From Gnetum montanum (Eukaryota > Streptophyta > Gnetopsida > Gnetales > Gnetaceae): DNA of 64,000 bases. Below, piece after piece: positions 24,102 to 33,679 of the stretch. The number at the start of each line of letters is the position of its first letter. Within the stretch, counting starts at the first letter, position 1. The stretch spans positions 97,072 through 161,071 of the forward strand of contig MNCI01001928.1 of the NCBI GenBank assembly GCA_015680685.1, written 5' to 3'. The position numbers and the translations under genes were made by a program. Below the pieces are notes generated by a model, which did no database searches, was not told the DNA's origin, and saw nothing but the letters and a program-made list of their open reading frames with translations.

Positions 24102-25135
24102 ATGCAGTGGCTGATGGTTGATCAAGAGAGCAACTCACTAACATGCATGGAACTAATTGAGGGAATAACTAGTGCTTACATTGAAAGCATAGATACACTG
24201 GAGCAAGTTCGTTTCCAACTTCCAAGCTTTAACCTTGAAAACATCAATTGGGGGAAGTTGGAAATTCTTGAGAGATTTAAATAAGAGCCCCTAGATCTGA
24301 AACCATTGCCCACCGGTCTAGAGTATATGACCCTCGAAAATGGAAAACCAATGATCATCAATGCAAGACTTATTCCCAAACAAAAAGAAAGACTGCTAAT
24401 AGTGATAAATAAGTGGTTAAAAGCCTTTGCCTGGTCATACCCCAAGTTAACTAGAATAGATCCTAGGATATGCTAGAATAGGATTTACACGAACCCCTCC
24501 ATGAAACCTCGAAAACAACCACAGAGGCGATTGAACCTAAAATTGAAGCAAATAGTAAAAGAAGAAATAGAACAACTTCTTAAGGCTAGGTTCATATATC
24601 CCATTGCTGATAGTGAATGGATTAGCCCTCTGGTGATCATGCCTAAAAAGGGAGGCAAATGGAGGGTGTGTATAGATTCTAGGCTACTGAATATGGAAAT
24701 ATTCAAGGATCACTTTCTGTTGCCATTCGTTGACCAAGTCTTAGACATCATAGTAGGGCATCGCTATTATAGTTTTCTAGATGGCTATGGTGAATACAAC
24801 CAAATATGGATAGCACCACAAGATCAAGCCAAGACAACGTTCACCAGTCCTTAGGGAATGTTTGCATATAAACAAATGCCATTTGGCTTGTGCAATGCTC
24901 CTGCCACGTTTCAACGCCTAGTTCTAAGCATATTCCAACAACAGGTAGGAAACGAAGTGGAAGTCTTTATGGACAACTTCTCCACTTATGGAACAAGCTT
25001 TGATCAAGCCTTGGACCGATTAGAGCAAGTGCTGAAAAGATGCGTAGAAACCAACTTAAGGCTCAACTGGTAGAAAAGCCATCTGATGGTCCAAGAAGGC
25101 ATACTACTTGGACATAGGATTTCACATTCGAGAAT
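24102..25135 (+). pseudogene. Copy A reverse transcriptase
   Basis: After a linker (24102-24500), 24501-24854 and 24858-25073 give the RT palm and fingers. Visible motifs are KEEIEQLLKARFIYPI, WISPLVIMPKKGG, KWRVCIDSRLLN, FAYKQMPFGLCNAPATFQR and EVEVFMDNFSTYG. The usual FMDD is FMDN here (codon AAC at 24975-24977), so the second metal-binding Asp is lost. In-frame stops lie near 24853 and 25071. Confidence 0.9.
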
Positions 25136-25765
25136 ATAGGTAGACCCCAGATAAAGTTAGGGTCATCCAAGGAATCACTCGACAATCAAAAATTGTCAAA
25201 GACATTTGGTCATTCCTTGGACACATTGGCTACTATAGGAGATTCATTGAGAACTTCTCCAAGATTGCCAAACCATTGGTAGAACTAACGAAGAAGGATG
25301 CGCCATTCGAATGGAGCAGGGAATGTGAACTAGCATTCCAAACTTTGAAAAAAAAGCTTGTGAAAACTCCCATTCTACAAGCCCCTCACTAGTCCATACC
25401 ATTCCATATAATGACTAACACATCCAATTATGCCTTAGGAGCTGTACTTACATAGTTAGATGACCAAAAACGTCATTACTACATCCACTATGCAATTAGG
25501 AGTATCGTCGGTGCACAACTTAACTACACAACTACAGAAAAAGAATTAATTGTTGTAGTGTTTACACTGGATAAGTTTAGGCACTATGTATTAGGTTACA
25601 AAGTGTTCATCCATACAGATCATAGTGCAATCAGGTTCCTCATGAACAAGCCAACAGTTAGCCCTCATATTATACGATGGTTGGTAATCTTGCAAGAGTT
25701 TGATGTAACGATGATCGATTGAAAGGGCACTGAGAATGTAGTTGTAGATCATTTATCTCGGTTAC
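25136..25765 (+). pseudogene. Copy A RT connection and RNase H
   Basis: The decayed frame shows VKDIWSFLGHIGYYRRFI, FSKIAKPLVELTKKD and NYALGAVL. Then come TTEKELIVVVF, FRHYVLGYKVFIHTDHSA and, at the end, VVDHLSRL. These are the connection and RNase H motifs of plant gypsy elements, with several stops. Confidence 0.85.
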
Positions 25766-25769
25766 ACTA

Positions 25770-27147
25770 GGACAACAAAGAGGATGAATATGCCATATCC
25801 GATCATGTTCTTGACGAAGCCCTCTTTGCCAGTGTAGTGAATAACCAACCCATGGAAACGAATTGGTATAGTAGCATTCTCACCTATCTCCTTTCCCAAC
25901 AAACACCATAGGAGCTAGACTTTAGGAAGAAACAACAGTTTCTTCATAGAGCCAAGTACTTCATGGAGATCAACAGACAACTTTACAAAGTCTATCCTGA
26001 TGGCCTGGTTCGATGGTGTGTGCCCAATGTGGACCAACTAAGAGTTCTCCAAGATGCTCATGAGGGCCCTTTTGGGGATCACTATGCAGGGAGATGAACA
26101 GCTATTAAGATCCTACTTGTAGGATATTACTGGCCAACATTATTTCAGGATGCCCATCAATTTGTCCAATCCTGCAAGTGCTATCAACGTGATGGGGGAA
26201 TGACTACTAGAATGGAGGGTCCGCAACAATGGATTTAACCTTTAGAACCCTTCGACATTTGGGGAATAGACTTTATGGGGCCCATTACACCAATGTCAAA
26301 TGGAAAAGCTTATATCATTATTGTTGTAGACTATCTAATGAAATGGGCTAAAGAAGTTGCTATTACAGACTACACATCATCTACCGCTGCATGATTTTTG
26401 CAACAACAAGTTGTAAATAGGTTTGGTGTGCCACGTGCACTTATCTCAAATAATGGAACACACTTCACGAGTGCAACCTTTCGGAAGTTGATGCAACACT
26501 TAGGGGTTGAACATAAATTGACTACACCTTATCACCCCAAAGCTAATGGCCAATCTAAGGTTACTAACCAAGAGATTACTAAAATATTAACAAGAAAAAT
26601 TAGCAAATATAGGTGAGATTGGAGCACTAAATTGAATGATTCCCTTTGGGAATACCGCTCCACTTGGAAACTCCCTATAGGCTATTCTCCATATGAGTTA
26701 GTATACAGAAAACTTCGAAAGCTTCCAATTCAAACCAAGCTCCGTACACTATCCATGGCATGTGACCTCCACCTTAACCTTGATCTAGCACAAAAATAAA
26801 GATTGGCAACTCTAAACGTGCTAGACGTAATCCGATTGGTTGTCCTGTCATCAAATGAGTTGCACAAGGCACATAACAAACAATGTCATGACTTAAAAAT
26901 TTGAAAGGTTAAGTACCAACCAGGAGATAAGGTCTTTCATTGGAACCCCACACATGTGCCACAATGCACAAAATTTCAAAAATTTTGGGAAGGGCCTTAT
27001 ATCATTCATAAAACCTTTCCCTCAGGGGCCATGACCATATACAAACCTAAAAGCCTTTATAAGAGACTACTAGTCAATGTGCAACAAACCAAACCCTTCC
27101 ATGAACTTAAAACAGCCGATGCACATAATACCTCTGAGAGAGGATGA
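25770..27147 (+). pseudogene. Copy A integrase
   Basis: It contains the zinc-binding part (HEGPFGDHYAG, GYYWPTLFQDA, SCKCYQRDG), the catalytic core and the C-terminal tail (QPGDKVFHWNP, FWEGPYIIHKTFPSGAM). Of the DDE triad, the first Asp is kept in WGIDFMGP. The second is Asn (ALISNNGTHF), and the Glu is Lys (NGQSKVTNQEI). At least five stops are present. It would have inserted element DNA into the host chromosome when intact. Confidence 0.9.
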
Positions 27148-29069
27148 CCTCATTCATTATTTCAGATCTCCTCCTTTTAACTTAGTCATGGGGGAGATGG
27201 CCACCTATGCTGATCAATCAAGGCCCTCAGTTCCTTTTTAAGTTTTTTTTCTACAAATTTTTGTTTTACAAATTTCTTTAACTTTTCTTGTTTTTTTTTC
27301 CAACATCATTCATACTTTTTCATTTATTTGTGTGTTTATTTATTTTTTTAGGTTTTTCACCTAATAAGTGCTCCTGATGATGGTATGAAAAGTATTCCAT
27401 TTGATTACTAATGTTTGGTTTTTACCTTTGAGTTATAATGTTGATACTAAGGTATGGTTCTTTTGATATAACAGGCAATGAGTCCATGTCATCCATGCAT
27501 CCATGAATTTCTATGGTCTCTCTTGGCTTGGAAATGTACAGTCTCTTTCTTTCAATAATAAGAACTATCAATGACTTGGTGACTGGGCACTTCTCAAACT
27601 AAGGAAGGACTCAAGGATTTAAAAGGGTGTGACTTCAAGGGGATTTGATGCATTTGTGTTGGCCATTCTCTTGGGTGCTTGAATGTTTTCTTCTTGAGTT
27701 TTCCTTACCATTCCAATGTTGCCCCATTATCGATAAGCTGAGATAATAAAAATAATAAGTCCTTGCATGGTATGGTTCTCATGCAAAAAAAAATAGTGAG
27801 AATTCAAAGCACACCCCTTAGACGAAATAATCATCTACGCTACAAGCACTGGTTATGGAACAAAACAAACATGTTTTCTCTAACTAAGGCCCTTCCTCGC
27901 TTCCTACTTTCTCCTTTCTCATTTCATCGGAATGGTGATGACTTGTTTGCGAAATAATTCTTGTTACCTCAAGTGGATGGATTGGCCAAATGTATTAATG
28001 CGAAGTCACTGAATGTGGATTGTTTGAGGCTGGATTTGGAATGAGATCTACTAAGCCACATTAACCATTAATCCACAAGGGGCTGTACACCACCTTGTTC
28101 TTGAGACTCCATTCCATTCTCTTCTTTTCATCCTTCTTTCTCCATTTTTCACATCATTTCTGATTGTATCAATAGTCCATATTTTGCTTGATGCATTTTT
28201 TTCTTTTTGATAAATTCTTGTGGGTAAGACTTTAACTCTTGCTTCCAAATGACATTTCTAGAGCCTACAAACTCTTTGAATGTGGGACTGCTAGGGCATT
28301 AAGGGCATGAGCCTGCTTTGGGGAGGACCCACTGGCATTCCTATTTGGTGCATCAATTAATTTCTTTCCCTTAAAAATCTCTAAATCAACTCTTATTTTT
28401 TTCATTTCCATCCATGACATCCATTTTATTGGCACTACCATTGTTTCTTTTTCTCCATCTTTCTTATTCCTTATCTTTTTCCATTCTCTCGTTACCGGAG
28501 GTTCACTCTCATTCATGGGGGTCTTGGTCCAATTTTTTCAATTTTCTCTAAACCCCTACACCTTGGGTAGCCACCAATGTTATATCTCCAAAATTCACAT
28601 CAGCCATACCACAACTCAGCCAATGGACCTTTCACCAGGGCAAGGTATCAAATTCATTGTGATTCATTTACCCTTGCTAATATAAGATTGTGTTGTGTGT
28701 GCAGATGGCAATCACATACCAATGGATTGGATCCAGAGGGAACACTTGGAATGGATTGGTGCTGGAGCAGTTATGCAAGGAACAAGATCGATGGCACGGT
28801 TATGGATGGACAACGAAAAGCACAATCTTGGTGTTGGTAGCAACAAACTTCTTCTTTTCTCTCTCTCTTCTCTTCTCTCTCAGCTACCAAATAAGGCTCA
28901 ATGTCAAATGTGTATAGTGTTCACTCTTGTTGTCATGAACACTAATTTTGCCATGTATTGTAATGATGATCCGTTCACATGTCACCCCATTCACCATTAG
29001 TGTCATTCAAGTCAATAATCCCATACCTTCCCAATATTTTGTAAGGAACTCGAGGATGAGTTTTCATTC
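27148..29069 (+). other. Copy A 3' noncoding region
   Basis: This 1.9-kb stretch, between the integrase and the final polypurine tract, aligns through most of its length with copy B 36975-39038. It holds polypurine-like motifs at 27184-27194 and 28511-28521, the shared 41-nt block (28293-28333), a pyrimidine run at 28848-28881 and an acceptor-like site at 28704. No long conserved protein is encoded. Confidence 0.8.
28705..28917 (+). CDS. Small ORF after an acceptor-like site (copy A)
   Basis: The ATG directly follows TTGTGTTGTGTGTGCAG and opens a 70-residue frame (start MAITYQWIGSRGNTWNG, later a hydrophobic FFFSLSLLFSLS run). Copy B has the same context and a related start (MVIIQQQNGSRADTWNG) in a 127-residue frame. 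Similarity fades after about 20 residues, so coding status is doubtful. The position between integrase and 3' LTR is where Athila elements carry an env-like ORF. Confidence 0.3.
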   Translation: MAITYQWIGSRGNTWNGLVLEQLCKEQDRWHGYGWTTKSTILVLVATNFFFSLSLLFSLSYQIRLNVKCV

Positions 29070-29082
29070 AGTCATGGGGGTA
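29070..29082 (+). other. Copy A polypurine tract
   Basis: AGTCATGGGGGTA lies directly before the TGATGAG start of the 3' LTR. Confidence 0.85.
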
Positions 29083-29872
29083 TGATGAGCCACAATATCG
29101 CATACGTGATATCGCGTATGCAATATCGCAGCCCGCCACCATGCCTATAAATAAGAGGTGGCTTTCCCTTGTTCACTCACTTAGACTTAGACCCTTAGCC
29201 AAACTATAGCAGTTTTACCATTCCAGAGTTAGAATAATTTCCATGTATCCACAGTAGGAGTCTTAAAGTGAACAGATCTTTATTCAAGCAAATTGTACCT
29301 AAGCACACATTTGTGTACGGCAATAAAGATGAACTTTATGATAAACCTTGCAGCATGTGGACTAAGCTAAATAGGAATTAATTATTGTTAAATTTTTAAA
29401 TGCTTTCCTAGATAATTAAATCTCTCTCAACCCTTGATTCTCTTAGTTAAGTGCATTCAGTACAACCGCTTCAAGCAAGTGTGTAACGCTTGGTAACCTA
29501 GTAACGAGCATTGGGTAATCCCAGTAGTGTTGCACTGGTTCAGGGTGTGTGTGGCAAGTGGGAATGGATACTGGTGCTAGGACAATCAAAACTTAGTTAG
29601 TGAATAGTTAATATAAGTTAGTCACTTAGTTCTCTTCACCTTTTCCTATTAGCATAAAGACATTAAAAGATAAATAATATAAAAATCATATACCTCAAGC
29701 TTACTTAACCATACAACCGTGACAATACAAGTAAGTTTGGGAAGACAGCGATTGATTAACCTTAAGTGTTCCATTAAGGCGTGTAAGCACTTAGTCCTTA
29801 GAGTTCGATCGAATCATGCGTGAGACGCTCGTATTCGTATGGTTGAGTGTAGGGGTACCTCACCACTCATCA
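29083..29872 (+). repeat. Copy A 3' LTR (790 bp)
   Basis: It starts TGATGAGCC and ends CCACTCATCA. A TATA box (TATAAATA, 29146-29153) follows three GATATC/AATATC words, and AATAAA is at 29322-29327. It lacks the threefold hairpin array found in the copy B LTR, which explains most of the length difference. Confidence 0.9.
29146..29153 (+). promoter_or_regulatory. TATA box in copy A LTR
   Basis: TATAAATA is at the same place as in copy B, just after the GATATC-type words. Confidence 0.75.
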
Positions 29873-32470
29873 TATCTTAATACCATTCATGATGGTGATA
29901 AGAGTAAGCTCAATTCATGTTCATTCTAGTACTTATACCTAGCTTATAATTTACATTTAATATACTTTATTTTCAATGCAACTAGAATAATGTTTACTTT
30001 TCATAAATACCTCAAATAATAATTTTACATTTCAATGCATGCTAAGCATGTCAAATAAGTATGAATAACTTTGAGCATGAACATATTTCCATTTGATAAT
30101 CCTAGCAATGTTATCACTTGGTATGCCCAATAGTATACACTTGCTAACGCAACAATGATAGTGTGAGTTTAGGATGTGTACAATGAGTTGTGAATGTATG
30201 CTCAATACGTAGGCTAAACTAGACTCACAATCTACTTTTAGACTAGTTAGACTAATTAAATTTAATTTAAATATATTAATCATGATTCGTCAACATCAGT
30301 TACCATGGTCCTTAGTTATACTTAACCATATGCACTAAGGATCATATGAATATAACTGGGAAAATGACCTATGATCACACTTAATGAGCTAGAATACCGA
30401 CTAGTCTAGTCTATAGAATATGATTAGGTCACACTTGAACATGTGATTTTTTTTTATTTTTTTTTCTTGGACTTAGGAAACACACGGCTCATCATTGGAA
30501 CCATTGTTGAGGATAAATGCTGGTGATCTAGATTAGTAATATCAATTACAATCACTATTGGAATATAATCATTTATCCTTTGAATTATATTATTATTTTA
30601 TTAAGACACATGCACTAATAGCTTAATGTTGTCTCTCAGAGAACTGATTTCCTACTTGATAATTGTTGTATATGGAAAAAATATAGAACTAACAAGAACA
30701 AAGATGACGTGCACTATTAAATCAAAGTCATCTACTAGCATTTGAATTCTTATTATATGAAATTTACCTTGTTCTACACTAGGATGAAAAAATGAGATGT
30801 AGATACGTAGAAGATAATATTGTATTATCACTTCAACATGCAACCCCATCAATGCTAATAGTAGCATCGATGAAGATTAAATTAAAATATATTTTGACCT
30901 TCATGGATCTAACATCTAATCCATTATTATTGTGCAATGCTCTTCAAGTAAAATACTTTAATTAGGACTATTTTACCTAGATTTGATATTGTTGGTACTT
31001 CCCAAGGATAAGATAGAGTTGGAAACATCTCATATACATTGAAAAATTAGTCCACAAAATGTATGTATTCAATGTTGAATGTCTTTATTTTTTTTTTAAG
31101 ATCCTAGTAGTTAGCCATTTTTGGGAAAGTTTTTACAACATCCCACTGATCAGTAAATTTTTCTCTAAAAAATTCCAACTCTGTGTTTTGAGTATGTAGC
31201 TTTTCAAGTACTTTGTTATGAATCTTGTGTTCATTTTCATGAAGTGAGAATGTTATGACTTATTTCTAAGCTTGAAAATAGTTAGGATTGGAACATTTAT
31301 GTCTAAAGAATTGGTGAGCTCCATCTATTTCATCATATCTTTGATCTATAGCACTACTTTATTTTATAGTTAATGTTTTAGAAACTTGACCTACTAGAGT
31401 TGGATCTTAAAAGTGGCCAACCTTTCCTTCAATATGATGAGCTTAGAATAAATAGCTATGATATCTTTAGAAATATCAAAGATATCTATAATAATTTGCC
31501 TAGGTTTAACTAGTCTTTCTAGCAACTTCTCGTGTTTTCCTACACTCATCACCCTACAAACATCATGATCTTGAAGTAGATTTTATCTTCTTGGATCAAA
31601 GTGCCAAATTTCTTCTTGTACATACCATATGTTCTCTACACCCATTCCTTCTTTATTTTAACATTGGACTTACTAAACACTGTGGCAACTTGTGTTCTAG
31701 CATTGGAAATCCCCAAGGCTTATGTAATGGCATTAGTAGAGTAAGAGATCACGATGTACTTGATATTTACATTTGTATTCTTTTGGAAATTATTCTAACA
31801 AGATACATTTCACCTAGGTACCACTAACAATTGGTTGAGATGGTGGATTAAAAAAGAGAGACATAATTATTCATAAATCACTTGAGAAGTGAACTTTAAG
31901 AATGGTCCAAAATTACACTCTAATAAGATCACTAAGTAGACATTCTTTTCCCTATTTCTTGTCAAGTATACATTTGTGAGCATTACCTCAAGGCTCAGAA
32001 ATGGTTAAGGTACCTACCCCTACACAAATTAACCTATTTCAATTGTTGGAATCTGTTTGACTAGCTCAACCTTTGATTCATCCCTTATTGATCTTATCAC
32101 ATGGCATGCTTGTTATTCTTGTTCCTATCCATGTCCTTGCCCACTTACATTTTTTGGCCTCTTCTTTCATAGTTGTAATGAACCTCTTACCTTTGAAACA
32201 TAGTTTGATGCCATCTATAATCATCCCTATGATTGATTGTTAAAGCCTAAAATATTTTATAATATTTTTCCCTTAATTAGCCTTGGTGGTAGCTTACTTT
32301 CAAAAAATGTTAATGTCTAAATCCTTGGACGATTGTATTTTGATGCTTTGAAGCCTCTAAGATAACTAAATTACCATAATTATTAGTTAATTTAAGTTAT
32401 TTTTCTCATTAGTTACCTTAGAAGCTCATAAACTTGTGTTAGAAGATTTGTAAATCATAGTTTTGCTTAC
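29873..32470. other. Unassigned DNA between copies A and B
   Basis: This stretch is AT-rich with only short ORFs. On the minus strand, 31850-31100 shows faint protein-like text (DISKDIIAIYSKLIILKERL, then HENEHKIHNKVLEKLHTQNT), suggesting a helical, gag-like remnant. I cannot name it. It is the DNA into which copy B inserted; the other flank begins at 39585. Confidence 0.5.
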
Positions 32471-32503
32471 CTCGTTGATGAGACGCGACTTGCACTAGGC
32501 CAC

Positions 32504-32560
32504 GATATCGCATCCCATGCGATATCGCGTCTTCTCCTGCGATATCGCATACGTGATATC
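32504..32560 (+). promoter_or_regulatory. GATATC palindrome array in LTR U3
   Basis: There are four GATATC copies (32504, 32521, 32541, 32555), mostly extended as GATATCGC, within 57 bp and ending 18 bp before the TATA box. The palindromes look like protein-binding sites for the LTR promoter. The 3' LTR of the same element has only one (39080-39085). Confidence 0.55.
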
Positions 32561-32578
32561 GCGTCCTACCGCCATATC

Positions 32579-32586
32579 TATAAATA
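32579..32586 (+). promoter_or_regulatory. TATA box of copy B LTR
   Basis: TATAAATA followed by AGAGGCGAC; the same octamer is kept at 29146 and 39104. It would start the genomic RNA about 30 bp downstream. Confidence 0.8.
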
Positions 32587-32754
32587 AGAGGCGACACTCC
32601 CTTCATTGAAAAAAATCCTAGCTAGTGTAGCGAAGCTCTGGCAGATTGATCACTCCAGAGTTAGAATTTTTCCCCATGTGCCCGCAGTAGGAGTCCTAGA
32701 GTGAACGGCTCTTTATTCGAGCAGCTTGTAACCTGAACCCAAGTTGTGTACGGC

Positions 32755-32760
32755 AATAAA
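32755..32760 (+). terminator. Poly(A) signal AATAAA in the LTR
   Basis: AATAAA within CGGCAATAAAGACGAAC; the same context occurs in copy A (29322-29327). It lies about 170 bp after the TATA box and would set the R/U5 border shortly downstream. Confidence 0.6.
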
Positions 32761-32830
32761 GACGAACTTGTTTGGATAAACCTTGCAGCACGTGGTTTCA
32801 TTTATTGCTTTATTTCCTGCTTTCCTAGTG

Positions 32831-33115
32831 CGTTCAAGTACGACTTGATTACGAGCGTCTACGGACGTGTACGGCTAGTCAAGGAATCGGCTGCTTGACG
32901 CAATGCATGAGTACGACTCAATTACGAGCATTGGATGCTTGGTAACCCAGTAGCGTATTCCAGGATTCTGCGCTTGGTAACTCCCGGGTCTAATGTGTAC
33001 GGCTAGTTGAGGAATCGGCTGCTCATTGCTAGGCTAGATCGTGTGATAAGTACGACTTAGTTACGAGCACCCACGGGTGTGTACGGCTGGCTAAGGAATC
33101 GGCTGCTTATCACAC
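32831..33115 (+). repeat. Three hairpin repeat units with covarying stems (LTR U5)
   Basis: The units span 32831-32900, 32901-33029 and 33041-33115. Each has the same alternating plan: outer stem, TACGAC, inner stem, TTACGAG, apical stem, then TGTACGGCTRG, inner stem partner, GGAATCGGCTG, outer stem partner. The fixed words barely change between units, while the stems differ but stay complementary. Outer pairs are TCAAG/CTTGA, ATGAG/CTCAT and GTGTGATAAG/CTTATCACAC. Inner pairs are TTGA/TCAA, TCAA/TTGA and TTAG/CTAA. Being after the poly(A) signal, the units lie in U5 and so in the 5' leader of the genomic RNA. Confidence 0.85.
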
Positions 33116-33534
33116 GTAGGCTAAATAGGTGCCTCAGTACGACCACTTCGAGCACTTGCGTTACGTGTGGCGATCCCAGTAACGATTAGCGTTTGGTAAG
33201 CTGCAGTTGCATAGTTCAGGGTGTGTCCGGTAAGTGGGAACGGATGCTGACGCTAGTTAATTTAGACTTAGACCTTAGTTAGAGTTAGCTTAGTTTCTCA
33301 ACCCTTTCTCCTGGTAGCATAGAAGATAAGCCGAAAATACCAAAAAAATCACATACCTCAGACTTGCTTAACCATACACCGTGACACATACAAGCAAGCC
33401 TGGGAAGACAACGAACGATTAACCCCAAGTGTTTCTTGTGGCGTTAAGGCATTTAGTCTGCGGAGTTCGACCGGATCGCGCGTGCACGCTCGTATTCGTA
33501 TGGTGGAGTGTAGGGGTACCTCGCCACTCATCAT

Positions 33535-33552
33535 TGGCGCCGTTGCCGGGGA
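33535..33552 (+). other. Primer-binding site, tRNA-Asp type
   Basis: TGGCGCCGTTGCCGGGGA starts two bases after the LTR end. It is the primer site typical of Athila and related plant gypsy elements, complementary to the 3' end of tRNA-Asp. Confidence 0.92.
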
Positions 33553-33679
33553 CTAAGTGTTTTTTCGCCAATTTAACATAAGGGATATCACTCACATCGT
33601 TGTGAGCTTAAAACGAACCTTAGGGTTAATCAGTTAATTCAGAACATAAATAACGGTGAAAGTTAGCACACCATTAGAA

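Larger units (their letters stand above)
22911..29872 (+). mobile_element. Athila-like Ty3/gypsy copy A, 5' truncated
   Basis: It begins inside gag at a point matching copy B near 35600, and runs through protease, RT, RNase H, integrase, a 2-kb 3' region and a complete 3' LTR (29083-29872). RT phrases such as QRRLN, ISPLVIMPKKGGKWR, MPFGLCNAPATFQR and GNEVEVFMDNFS follow the Athila lineage. The 5' LTR and the first two thirds of gag are missing. Stops in all domains and lost catalytic residues show it is dead. It supplies the pol sequence that copy B lacks. Confidence 0.88.
32476..33533 (+). repeat. Copy B 5' LTR (1058 bp)
   Basis: It starts TGATGAGACG, ends CCACTCATCA, and is followed by the primer site. 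It contains, in order, the GATATC array, TATA box, poly(A) signal, three covarying hairpin units and the conserved tail shared by all LTRs of the family in this window. Confidence 0.95.

Noticed and set aside
23723-24103. 126-residue minus-strand ORF opposite the copy A protease
   Set aside because: A shadow of the plus-strand protease, which has clear motifs.
27763-27957. Small ORFs in the copy A and copy B 3' regions as conserved genes
   Set aside because: Frames and starts do not agree between the two copies, except for the short stretch after the acceptor-like site.
32831-33115. CRISPR-like array in the LTR
   Set aside because: The repeats are nuclear plant LTR DNA with paired stems instead of unique spacers, and no cas genes are present.
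33535-33552. tRNA-Asp gene fragment
   Set aside because: It matches only the 3' end of the tRNA, directly after an LTR, so it is a primer-binding site.
33656-33679. GTG start for the copy B gag-protease frame
   Set aside because: Plant translation starts at ATG; the in-frame ATG at 33680 is used instead.
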